Positions 1-7,751 of a stretch of 58,516 nt of DNA are shown piece by piece; positions within the stretch are counted from its first letter, which is position 1, and each line of letters starts with the position of its first letter. Where the stretch lies: NCBI GenBank assembly GCA_016793885.1, contig JAEUHE010000022.1, positions 1 through 58,516 on the forward strand, read 5' to 3'. The translations under genes and the position numbers were made by a program. The notes under the pieces were generated by a model. The model was not told the DNA's origin, did no database searches, and saw only the letters and a list, made by a program, of their open reading frames with translations. The DNA is from Verrucomicrobiales bacterium (GTDB lineage: Bacteria > Verrucomicrobiota > Verrucomicrobiia > Limisphaerales > UBA11320).

Positions 1-1
1 G

Positions 2-1861
2 GTGGACTGGTCGGTGGAACATCCGAACCCAGACGAGTTCACCTTAGATTTTGCCCAAGGCAATGGTGTGATGGTGCGCGTCGGATACGTTTGGATGACG
101 GACGGTACCCAGCATACGGCCATTTGGTTTTCTAGGGACGGTTCTCGATGGACCCTGTCGGACGCTGGACGGAGTCATGTGTCTGGAGTCGAGCATGTCG
201 CCTTCGGCAATGGGCGATTTGTGGTCCCCTATGAGGTGCGCACTTCCCAGGGCCTGGGTGGCTGCTTGGTGAGCACGGATGGGGAGCATTGGGTCCAGAG
301 TCAACCGGTTGACCCCCCGATTGAACGTGTTCGCTTGCTTCACTTCAGCGAAGGGAGGTTTACGGCTGGTTTTGGAGGGAAGGTGCTTTATGAGAGCGAA
401 GATGGCCTTCGCTGGAGGCGGCTTTCCGGACCGGCTCTGCAAACAACTCCCATCGGCCTGGCGAGATCCGGTTCCATTTGGGTTGCGGTTGGACCGTCGG
501 CGGCCATCTTGTGGTCCAAGGATGATGGTGCATCATGGTCTTCTGCGGTACACCCCGAAGCTCGTTCGTTGAGCGACGTGGCTGCGGCCGAGGGAGTCTT
601 TGTCGCCGTCGGGGAGGGCGGTAAGATCCTCACTTCCACTGATGGCGCCACCTGGACGTCTCGAGACAGCGGGATTGTAGCACCACTGGACCGCGTTCAG
701 CATGAGCGGGGAGTGTGGTGGGTGTTTGGGGCCAAGGGACTCGTCCTCACCTCAGCGGACGCTCTCACCTGGAACATTTTATCCTCGCCCGCTCCTGGTC
801 TTTTCAGTGTCGCGGGTGGTGAGAAGGGCTTCGTGGCGGTCGGGCCCGATGTCAGGGGATATTCGCCCGATGGACTAAAATGGCAGTTCGAGCCGGCTAC
901 CAACTTACGCTCGGTTGCTTACGGCAATGGCATCTTCGTCTGCAATTCGGATCGCCTCCTGGTCTCAAGCAACGGGCTGGATTGGGTCGACGTGGACATC
1001 GGACTGAAGTTGCTTCATGGTCGAGTGTTGTTTGGCCAGGATGAGTTCCTGCTCGTGACTCAAAGGGGCCCGTTTAATACAGCGTTTACCTCCAAGGACG
1101 GGTTTCACTGGGAGGAACGATATCGGTTTGAGACCTGGGTCTTGAATGATGTCATCGCCGTTGGAGGACGTTACTTCGCAAGCGACGAGATTTTGCAGAG
1201 GGCAGGCTTTCTCGATGAACTCCCTTGGACTACAGCCGGAAGTCTTGACCCATTCTCACGTGAAGCTTTCTCAGCTATCGCTTCCGTCCACAATAAGGTG
1301 CTGTTTTTTTCGGAAGAGGGTTGCTTCGGTTACTCCCCGATCGCTGATTGCAGCAATAGGGGAAATTTTTTAGGTGTTCCTGTGATTCAGGATGCTATGA
1401 CGGTTGGACGAGACATTTTTCTTATCGGAGATGGGCACGGTTACATGAATTCAGGGCTACTTCCGCAGCTCTGGAGACTGGATGTGGACGAGTTGGGTTT
1501 CGCGGTCGACACCATGCCTCCCGTGACGCGATCTATACGGAGTGTTGCCAGTGACGGACGTTCTGCAGTTGTGGCCGTCGGGGATGGCCTGGTGATGCAT
1601 CACCGCTTGGGAGATGATTTTCTGGATACACCCAAACTTAATATCTACAGTGACACCGTCGGCACCATCGGCATCTCTTTCTATCATAGCCCTGGGTTTA
1701 TCTACACCCTTCAATATTCGACGGACCTTGACGACTGGGAACTCGAACCGCACTCGCCTGAAGGTGTCAGGTTTTGTGCCTTCGATTTCGTGGGAGGCAT
1801 GACGAAATGGAAGCTACCCGCGTTTCTAGGGACCAAATTTTTGCGCCTGCTGGTGGAGTGA
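2..1861 (+). CDS. BNR/YCF48-like beta-propeller protein, 5' end outside window
   Basis: The reading frame is already open at the first bases, so the gene almost certainly starts upstream and this is its C-terminal 619 residues. It is built of many short repeats of the type FVAVGEGGKILTSTDGATW, about 40 residues apart, with W and S/TxDG signatures. That is the pattern of BNR/Asp-box and YCF48-like propeller blades. Repeats are clear over about residues 60-340 and weaker afterwards; the last 80 residues resemble a small C-terminal beta domain. Proteins of this kind in Verrucomicrobia are usually exported, but the N-terminus is not visible here. No catalytic residues can be recognised. A structural or binding role is inference. 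Confidence 0.75.
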   Translation: MDWSVEHPNPDEFTLDFAQGNGVMVRVGYVWMTDGTQHTAIWFSRDGSRWTLSDAGRSHVSGVEHVAFGNGRFVVPYEVRTSQGLGGCLVSTDGEHWVQSQPVDPPIERVRLLHFSEGRFTAGFGGKVLYESEDGLRWRRLSGPALQTTPIGLARSGSIWVAVGPSAAILWSKDDGASWSSAVHPEARSLSDVAAAEGVFVAVGEGGKILTSTDGATWTSRDSGIVAPLDRVQHERGVWWVFGAKGLVLTSADALTWNILSSPAPGLFSVAGGEKGFVAVGPDVRGYSPDGLKWQFEPATNLRSVAYGNGIFVCNSDRLLVSSNGLDWVDVDIGLKLLHGRVLFGQDEFLLVTQRGPFNTAFTSKDGFHWEERYRFETWVLNDVIAVGGRYFASDEILQRAGFLDELPWTTAGSLDPFSREAFSAIASVHNKVLFFSEEGCFGYSPIADCSNRGNFLGVPVIQDAMTVGRDIFLIGDGHGYMNSGLLPQLWRLDVDELGFAVDTMPPVTRSIRSVASDGRSAVVAVGDGLVMHHRLGDDFLDTPKLNIYSDTVGTIGISFYHSPGFIYTLQYSTDLDDWELEPHSPEGVRFCAFDFVGGMTKWKLPAFLGTKFLRLLVE

Positions 1862-1910
1862 GATTACGACAAACTCGAGGCGTCGTTCTACATAACCTTG
1901 TAAAAATCGG

Positions 1911-2522
1911 ATGCTTATGGAGATACCTATCACTCAAATCACGAAGTCCTTTCGGGAGTTCTATCCTGAAGCGGTCCTTCGCAATAAAGTCCATTACGCC
2001 TTCGCGCATCAGTTTCTGCCCGGTTACGTCTGGCAGAATCCGTTTGCGTGGTTCTCCTATCTGCTGAATGAGGAGATGCCCGGTGGAAAGGATGAGCCGA
2101 CTGATTTTATCCAACGGCGATGGTCGGCGATTTTCGAGACTCGTTACCAATTGGTGCGGCCTCATCCGAACCCGCTTGCGGAGGGAATGACCTTTCGGCG
2201 AGTGAGCGATTTGGCCATGTCGATGGAGTTCGTCGGCGGGCGACACTGTGCTTTGGTGTCGATGCCCACCCCCGAGGAATCCCCGCAGGCCTACTTTGTA
2301 GCAGTGGTCCAGACCAGCGGTGGAAATGATCCTAAAGCGTGGACGCAAGGTTCAGTTGCCGCTCGGATTTTCACTTTGGAACTCGCCCAGGATGGCAATC
2401 CTAACAATGCGGCTCTTGGAGAATGGGTCAGGGAAGGGAAGCATGCGTTGATAGGTTTTGGTGTTAAGGCGACGCGCGAGGACGTTCTGAGAGCGATAGC
2501 CGGCGTATTGGATCGTGGCTAG
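1911..2522 (+). CDS. conserved-looking hypothetical protein, 203 aa
   Basis: This is a 203-residue soluble protein with no signal peptide or membrane segment. I do not recognise the family. It is rich in aromatic residues at the N-terminus (YAFAHQFLPGYVWQNPFAWF) and has an alternating hydrophobic pattern later that suggests a mixed alpha/beta fold. It starts 49 bases after the propeller gene and could be co-transcribed with it. A second ATG two codons downstream (1917) is an equally good start, and neither has a strong ribosome binding site. Codon use and the lack of stops over 600 bases support a real gene. Function unknown. Confidence 0.6.
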   Translation: MLMEIPITQITKSFREFYPEAVLRNKVHYAFAHQFLPGYVWQNPFAWFSYLLNEEMPGGKDEPTDFIQRRWSAIFETRYQLVRPHPNPLAEGMTFRRVSDLAMSMEFVGGRHCALVSMPTPEESPQAYFVAVVQTSGGNDPKAWTQGSVAARIFTLELAQDGNPNNAALGEWVREGKHALIGFGVKATREDVLRAIAGVLDRG

Positions 2523-3217
2523 AGGCGAAAGATGCTGCCGACATCGCCAATCCACGGCCATGCGTTCAGCGGGGGATATAAGTCGATTGTCGTGTACGGC
2601 TTAGGCACCGTTGAACCTCAACCAGTTTGTGATTTTGTATATTCCAATCCGGCAAAGGCGAAACTTTTTACGAGCAAGCAACCGCTCCGGACGTTCACCT
2701 GAATTGGCTGGCCGCTGTATCTTTTAGCTCCCTTCAAACGCCCCCGTTGGTTGTGAGTGAAGGGATGGCTCGGGGAGCATGGGATCCCGAAAGGCATTAC
2801 TGCCGGACGCCGAAAACTGGAGTGCCTGGACGGCGATCAGTTTTGCACGGAATTGCTAGCTGACATGACGTAACCACAGGCAGCTTACTGAGGGTGGTGA
2901 TGATGCAAGCCCCCGACCTTCGGGATCTCATTTACCCCTTCCACAACAAGGCGACTCCAATGGCCGTGGGATAGGACTGTCGTGGGAAAGCGATCTATGA
3001 GTGTGTAATGACAATTGGTTTTCCACAGCGAGTAGTGCTCGAAAATTCGAACGAACTTAAGCGGTGACTTCATGCGACGCCTCCATACCGGCTCGCGCCA
3101 CTATCCGCCAGGGGCTCGCTAAATCAGCGCTTACGCGACAATTAGTATTTGGTAACCGAGAACCGGGTCCTGCGCGGGCAGATCAAAGGCCCGCTCCAAC
3201 TCGAACCGGCACACTGG
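2523..3217. other. gene-poor stretch between hypothetical protein and Ig-like protein
   Basis: No intact gene is visible in this ~700-base gap. The only recognisable content is a transposase fragment near its right end (listed separately). The remainder has short, stop-riddled frames on both strands and looks like decayed mobile DNA. Confidence 0.5.
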
Positions 3218-3240
3218 TTAGGGAACTTGAGCCCGGTAGA
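3110..3240 (+). pseudogene. N-terminal fragment of an integrase-core (rve-type) transposase
   Basis: Read in the frame starting TAT-TTG at 3146, the bases give YLVTENRVLRGQIKG followed by PLQLE, preceded by LNQRLRDN and a TAG stop. YLVTENRxLRxQIKG is the helical N-terminal signature I associate with rve-type integrase/transposase proteins common in Verrucomicrobia and Acidobacteria. Nothing matching the catalytic DDE core follows, and the frame is interrupted on both sides, so this is a relic. It fits the view that 1-5984 is decayed mobile DNA. The motif is seen directly; the family assignment is from memory. Confidence 0.45.
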
Positions 3241-5452
3241 ATCTCCATCCATTTGTCGTAGAGGCTTCATCGGCAATCCGAACCGTGGCGTTGGAGGTTC
3301 GGAGTGTGGTGATCGTCGACCAGCTGACCAGGTTTGTGGAGGACTCTACCTGGACCAAGAGATTCGACGACGCATTGAGCAAGAGATGGAACTCAGTTCC
3401 GGTAGTGGGGAGAAGGATTCTCTCTAAGCTCAACTGGAGCATGAAGGAACTGGGAGACGTGCAACGCACGGTATTCGTGATCGATCGGTTCCCATCCTGG
3501 TCAACCGAGTATGCTCGTATCGTGTTGGTTCCGGCACTCAGAAGTGCGGTCGAGCTCCAGTTGGTGTACTGGTTCGTGGACGCCGCCAGCTGCCATGGGC
3601 CACTGCCGTTCTGCACATAAACCATAGCCACCTTGAAGTTGTCTGTGGTTGTGCCCTTAACCGTGGCTATAGCGTTGGAGAAGCGCTGATTTGCGGTAGG
3701 CAGTTGAATGCTGAGTGTGGGTTTGGTGATGTCCTTGAAGTTTGCGACTAGGGTTAGGTTGGATTGCATTAGGAACTTGAGCGTGTTGGCGTTGCTCACG
3801 TGCCCTTCAGTAAAGTTGGTCGAGATAACCCAATTGGTAAAAGCGAACCCCCCGACGCCGTTGGCCGTTACGCTATAGAGTTTTCCGATTTGGAGCAGGG
3901 CGTTGCTGTAGTTCGGAGTTAAGGAACCACGCCCTATGCTTTGTATTCGCAGGAAATCGCTCGGTACGTATGTGAATCGGACCAATCCCGTCGTGGAGTG
4001 GTTTCCTGATGGATCCTCAGAATACGCACGCAGCGAGTTCGTTCCCGGGGAGAGTAATAGTTCTGAAGTCCACTGAGTAAACGTGTTAGTAGAGGAAGCC
4101 GCCTTCCATCCCTGCCCGTTGAGGTCCAACCACACTTTAGAAACCTGGCTGTTGTCCGAGGAGCTTCCGATGGCTATCGCTACAGCGTTGCTGACTATCT
4201 GGTTCTGCTTTGGCTGTGTTATGGTGATGAGGGGCTTGCCAACGTCAGTGAAGTTAGCAGAGAGAGAATATCCCACCTCCATGGTAAAAACGATGGTGGC
4301 TGCATTGGTGTTGCGACTCCCAGTCCAGCCTGAAAAGGCATAGCCCGGACCGGGCGTCGCAGTCATGCTGTAGGTTTTTCCGAACTCGAGCAGTTTTCCG
4401 TCGTGATTAGGAGAGATTGCTCCCTTGCCAGTGATCTGGACGGCCATGGGGGCGGTAACTATGTAGACAAGCGAACGGCTTGGAATCGTCGAAGTGTTGT
4501 TACTCACGTCTTTCGCATAGGCTTCTATGAGGTTGCTGCCTGGATTCAATACGGCATCTGCGGACCAACTCGCCCATTGGTCCAACGTAGAGGCAGGGGA
4601 CCAATCGGAACCATTTACCCTGTAAAAGACCGCATCGACTTGGTCGTTGTCCGCGGCTCGACCTTCAACGCGGAACACTGAATTGCTCCAGCGTTGTCCT
4701 GCCGTGGGAGCTATGAAGGTCAGAGTCGGGGGAACTTCATCTGGAATGGTAAACTCTCCAAGTTGGAAGGAACCCGAAGCGGTTCTCAGGGCGTAACCAC
4801 CGTGTCGTGAGCCGAAGAATCCGACATAAATATCGGCTGTCCCTATTAGCGAATCAGAGATTCGCATTCGAGCGGTACTGCGGTTTACCAAGGTGTAAGA
4901 GTAAGTCCCCGCGCTGTCGGGAATCCCGATTTCACCTTGGATCCGGTAACGATTTCCCGTGGAAGGGATTAAAAAGCGGAAATTGCCTGCGGAGGAGAAC
5001 GGCGAAATACCATCTTGGATCGCACAAGAAATGGTAAGCCCAGAAAGCGAACCAAGGGCGTTGACGCTTGCTCCTAGAAACTCGCCGGTTTGGTTGAGGC
5101 CCGGAAAGGATATCGAATCAAAAGAATAGAGCCCTGAGTTCGATGTTAGAAAATCCACGGTTATTTCTCCCCGGCCAACTTGGGAGCTGACCAGGTCAAT
5201 TGTGGCCATAGATCCGCTTGCACGACTGTAGGAGTAAGTGCCTTGAAAATCGGGTATACCGTAGATTCCAATGGCCTGATACGTGTTCCCGCTGTTTGCA
5301 GGAAGCAGCAGGAAATAGCCTGATGTCCCGAGCGGTGGGGTACCGCTGTTAATGTCGATGAGGAACCCGTCGCCGGCAATGGAAGCTGGTGGGGTCTGAG
5401 CCTGTAGGCCTAAACAAAGTAAGAGGGGGAGAAGAAACGGCAACAAAGCCAT
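3218..5452 (-). CDS. secreted Ig-like / divergent InlB B-repeat protein
   Basis: The product is 744 residues from the ATG at 5452. That start is preferred because it opens directly onto a signal peptide, MALLPFLLPLLLCLGLQAQ; the frame runs on to 5542 but the extra 30 residues are polar. After the signal come two beta-rich repeats of about 100 residues (GTYSYS...; GTYSYT...). Then come three Ig-like modules (PPTLTFIAPTAGQRWSN, KPLITITQPKQNQIVSN, KPTLSIQLPTANQRFSN) alternating with two divergent InlB-type repeats (GYAFSGWTGS, GFAFTNWVIS). The C-terminus (LLVQVESSTNLVSWSTI) resembles the terminal module of Verrucomicrobial secreted proteins. Likely a surface or exported binding protein with no enzymatic motif. 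It lies just left of the tRNA scar. Confidence 0.75.
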   Translation of the reverse strand: MALLPFLLPLLLCLGLQAQTPPASIAGDGFLIDINSGTPPLGTSGYFLLLPANSGNTYQAIGIYGIPDFQGTYSYSRASGSMATIDLVSSQVGRGEITVDFLTSNSGLYSFDSISFPGLNQTGEFLGASVNALGSLSGLTISCAIQDGISPFSSAGNFRFLIPSTGNRYRIQGEIGIPDSAGTYSYTLVNRSTARMRISDSLIGTADIYVGFFGSRHGGYALRTASGSFQLGEFTIPDEVPPTLTFIAPTAGQRWSNSVFRVEGRAADNDQVDAVFYRVNGSDWSPASTLDQWASWSADAVLNPGSNLIEAYAKDVSNNTSTIPSRSLVYIVTAPMAVQITGKGAISPNHDGKLLEFGKTYSMTATPGPGYAFSGWTGSRNTNAATIVFTMEVGYSLSANFTDVGKPLITITQPKQNQIVSNAVAIAIGSSSDNSQVSKVWLDLNGQGWKAASSTNTFTQWTSELLLSPGTNSLRAYSEDPSGNHSTTGLVRFTYVPSDFLRIQSIGRGSLTPNYSNALLQIGKLYSVTANGVGGFAFTNWVISTNFTEGHVSNANTLKFLMQSNLTLVANFKDITKPTLSIQLPTANQRFSNAIATVKGTTTDNFKVAMVYVQNGSGPWQLAASTNQYTNWSSTALLSAGTNTIRAYSVDQDGNRSITNTVRCTSPSSFMLQLSLERILLPTTGTEFHLLLNASSNLLVQVESSTNLVSWSTITTLRTSNATVRIADEASTTNGWRFYRAQVP

Positions 5453-5933
5453 CACGCGGTTGGTATTTCGTCGAGACCGGAGAACGTCCAAGATCACGCA
5501 CAAATGGTAATGGTCACGTCCAGATGGATTTTTCCTCATCAAGTGATGACTCTAGAGAAACGCTGTGCGGATGGAAGCTGAATCAGCAAAAGAAATCCGC
5601 GCTGCCTCACCTTCGTTGAGTTGTTGGTGTAGACTCAGGCAGCTTGCCGGAGGCACGGATGATGTGTGAGCGAATGGAAAAAAGCAGACTAAGCCTGCCC
5701 GGGCGGCGCTCTGTTTCTCTCACCAGCCCTGCCACAAGGCAAGCTTGGCAGCACTGTTCTTTGGATTAGTGACCAACGCTTAACCGCAAAACGCGACAAA
5801 GTATCAGACAATATCAGACAGTCCGGCTTCGCTAACCGTCGTTTATCTTCTTGGTTTCAAAATTGGGATGCCGAAGCAAGTCGCTGATTTCGAGCTGCTA
5901 AGCGGATTTTTGCGAAATCATCCGAAAGCCGCT
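5453..5933. other. non-coding left flank of the tRNA scar with tandem TATCAGACA motif
   Basis: No convincing gene is present. TATCAGACA occurs twice head to tail at 5802-5810 and 5812-5820, about 110 bases inside the tRNA fragment. Short direct repeats in this position are typical of arm-type binding sites for tyrosine recombinases, but that role is inference. Confidence 0.35.
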
Positions 5934-5984
5934 AACGGATTCGTAAACCGTAGGTCAAGGGTTCAATCCCCTTCTTTGGCTCCA
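5934..5984 (+). tRNA. 3' half of tRNA-Thr(CGT), probable attachment-site remnant
   Basis: Bases 5935-5984 fold as the 3' half of a tRNA: anticodon stem ACGGA, 7-base loop TTCGTAA with anticodon CGT at 5942-5944, variable loop AGGTC, T stem AAGGG/CCCTT around TTCAATC, acceptor strand CTTTGGC, and T plus an encoded CCA ending at 5984. The anticodon stem has one A-A mismatch (5939/5947). No D arm or properly spaced 5' acceptor strand precedes it: GCCGAAG at 5870 could pair with the acceptor but sits about 40 bases too far away. A 3' tRNA fragment is what integration into a tRNA gene leaves at the distal element boundary, so the element should lie to the left. Function as a tRNA is unlikely. Confidence 0.7.
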
Positions 5985-6007
5985 TTTTTTGCATCCGCTG
6001 CAAAAAA
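5985..6007. terminator. hairpin directly after the tRNA fragment
   Basis: TTTTTTGCA (5985-5993) and TGCAAAAAA (5999-6007) form a perfect 9-bp stem with a 5-base loop immediately after the CCA end. It is AT-rich and followed by no new T run on the plus strand. It may be the former tRNA terminator, carried with the attachment site. Confidence 0.35.
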
Positions 6008-6140
6008 TGCCACGCCATAGCTCCTCCGAGGAGCGACGGCGGGCGGGCAGCCTGAGCGGTTTGGGCCTGGCCACGCAACTTTCGGTCGGCACGACGCGTG
6101 TGGTGATTTCCGGGTGAGGCTTGTAAAGGCTACGTCACCA

Positions 6141-6315
6141 AGGTAGGGAGAAACTCTGTTGAGCCCACCAGGGCTCCAGGCTCAGCTGCACAGGGAAGGT
6201 TGCCCCCCGATGAGGGCCTCTCAACGTAGGTTATCCCTGTCCGCTTCTCGCCGCGGCTCCTTCAACCCTTTCGAACGTTTGGCATTCAGGGGCTCAACAG
6301 AGTTTCGCCCTACCT
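6141..6315. repeat. 26-bp inverted repeat in a gene-free region
   Basis: The arm at 6141-6166 (AGGTAGGGAGAAACTCTGTT plus GAGCCC) is the reverse complement of 6290-6315 with a single mismatch, 123 bases apart. Flanking bases are also partly complementary. The region 6008-6471 otherwise holds no believable gene. The arms resemble intergenic palindromic elements that recur in Verrucomicrobial genomes; that comparison is from memory. Confidence 0.55.
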
Positions 6316-6471
6316 CGTCACGCGGAGCGCAACCTGAGGCTCACCCACGTCTAATCACACCCCTGCACGGCTGGGGATCCCCTTTGCCATTCTATTTCTC
6401 CCTGGGAACGCGTAGCTTCTCCCAAGCCGTCCAGAACCAGTATTACCTTCTGCGACCTAAACCCGAATCGA

Positions 6472-7206
6472 ATGAGAGCTGCCTCGCCACCCAATCCCCT
6501 GACATCCCTACGGCGGGAACTGCACGCGCTGGGCAATCCGGTGCGAGCTGCAAGCTCGAGCCGGTTTTTTAAGACGGGGCCGGGCGAATACGGCGAGGGT
6601 GATCAGTTTCTGGGGTTAAGTGTGCCGCAGGTCCGCGCACTTCTTCCTGCGACCGACGCCCTCAGCGAGCCCGACCTGCTCTCCTTGCTGTGCTCGGAGT
6701 GGCACGAGGAGCGATTGCTTGCTCTCTTCATCCTGGTGCGCCGTTTCGGCAAAATGAAGCGAGACGAGGCTGGTCAGAAACACCTTGTCGATCTTTACCT
6801 GGCCAACACGCGATGGATCAACAACTGGGATCTCGTGGACACCAGCGCACCGCACATCCTCGGTGTCTGGCTACTTCAGCGGGACCGACGGGTTTTGAAA
6901 CGGCTGGCCGCCTCGTCGAGCCTTTGGGAACAACGCATCGCGGTGCTGGCGACCCAGACGTTCATTCGTGAGGGCGATTTTAACGACACCCTCCAGCTGT
7001 GCGAAACCTTTCTGGGGCACCGGCATGACCTCATGCACAAGGCTTGCGGTTGGATGCTGCGCGAGATCGGGAAGCGCGAGCTATCCGTCCTTCGAACCTT
7101 CCTGAATTCCCATGCTCCACGAATGCCGCGCACCATGCTGCGCTACGCCATTGAGAAGCTTTCCGAGAAAGAGCGGCGGCATTACCTATCATCGACCTCG
7201 AAATGA
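6472..7206 (+). CDS. AlkD-type DNA alkylation repair glycosylase
   Basis: The product is 244 residues, the normal size for the AlkD family of HEAT-like-repeat DNA glycosylases that excise N3- and N7-alkylpurines. The segment NNWDLVDTSAPHILG (about residues 117-131) carries the conserved Trp and Asp around the AlkD active site. Upstream GDQFLGLSVPQVRAL is also typical of the family. The whole protein is helical, with regularly spaced Trp, Arg and Leu. It is monocistronic, followed by about 120 bases before the next gene. It acts in the cytoplasm in base excision repair. The family call is solid; substrate preference cannot be read from sequence. Confidence 0.9.
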   Translation: MRAASPPNPLTSLRRELHALGNPVRAASSSRFFKTGPGEYGEGDQFLGLSVPQVRALLPATDALSEPDLLSLLCSEWHEERLLALFILVRRFGKMKRDEAGQKHLVDLYLANTRWINNWDLVDTSAPHILGVWLLQRDRRVLKRLAASSSLWEQRIAVLATQTFIREGDFNDTLQLCETFLGHRHDLMHKACGWMLREIGKRELSVLRTFLNSHAPRMPRTMLRYAIEKLSEKERRHYLSSTSK

Positions 7207-7327
7207 CGACTCAGTCTTTGACAACCCTTCCGTCCTATCTCGCCCTCCTAGGGAATGAAATATGAGTCGGCTTCCGCTGAAGACCTTAGATTAGAATGAG
7301 GAGATGTAACTCCGAGTCCCTCACTTG

Positions 7328-7693
7328 ATGAAACCCCGCACGCTCAAGCCGCTTAGACCGAAGGTTCAACAGGAGCATCACCACAACGTCTATGTGGTGT
7401 TGCTGGATTCGGCGGCGGGTCGGATCCGAAAGATTCGTGCCGACAACCCGCATCGCGATCCCAAGATGCCCTGTGTCTACGTCGGGATGACCGGCTTGTT
7501 GCCGGACGAACGGTTTGCCAATCACAAGGCGGGAATCAAAGCGGCGTGGGTCGTGACGCGTTACGGTGTCCGACTGCTGCCGGAACTTTACGATCATTTA
7601 AATCCGATGCCGTTTGAAGCAGCGGTGCAAATGGAGATGGATCTAGCGGAGGATCTTCGTCGGCTCGGCTACACTGTCGCCGGCGGACATTGA
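7328..7693 (+). CDS. GIY-YIG-like small protein
   Basis: This 121-residue protein has the layout of a GIY-YIG nuclease fold: NVYVVLLD (position of GIY) about residues 21-28, CVYVGMT (YIG) about 49-55, then PDERFANHKAG with the expected Arg, and an acidic helix EMDLAEDLRRLGY near the end that could supply the metal-binding Glu. The first tyrosine motif is degenerate (VYV instead of GIY). ATG 7328 is preferred over the TTG just before it. No partner gene is obvious. It may be an active nuclease or a non-catalytic relative. Confidence 0.6.
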   Translation: MKPRTLKPLRPKVQQEHHHNVYVVLLDSAAGRIRKIRADNPHRDPKMPCVYVGMTGLLPDERFANHKAGIKAAWVVTRYGVRLLPELYDHLNPMPFEAAVQMEMDLAEDLRRLGYTVAGGH

Positions 7694-7751
7694 CTTCCAG
7701 AACAGACCGAGCTGTCCGCGCGACCGATTTTGCCGCCCGGGCGGCGGAGGC

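Noticed and set aside
5870-5984. Complete tRNA gene with an intron or extra-long arm
   Set aside because: GCCGAAG at 5870 can pair with the acceptor strand, but the 58 bases between it and the anticodon stem contain no D arm, so a 3' fragment is the better reading.
6159-6572. 137-codon frame before the AlkD gene
   Set aside because: It overlaps the inverted repeat and the start of the AlkD gene and has low-complexity, unfamiliar sequence.
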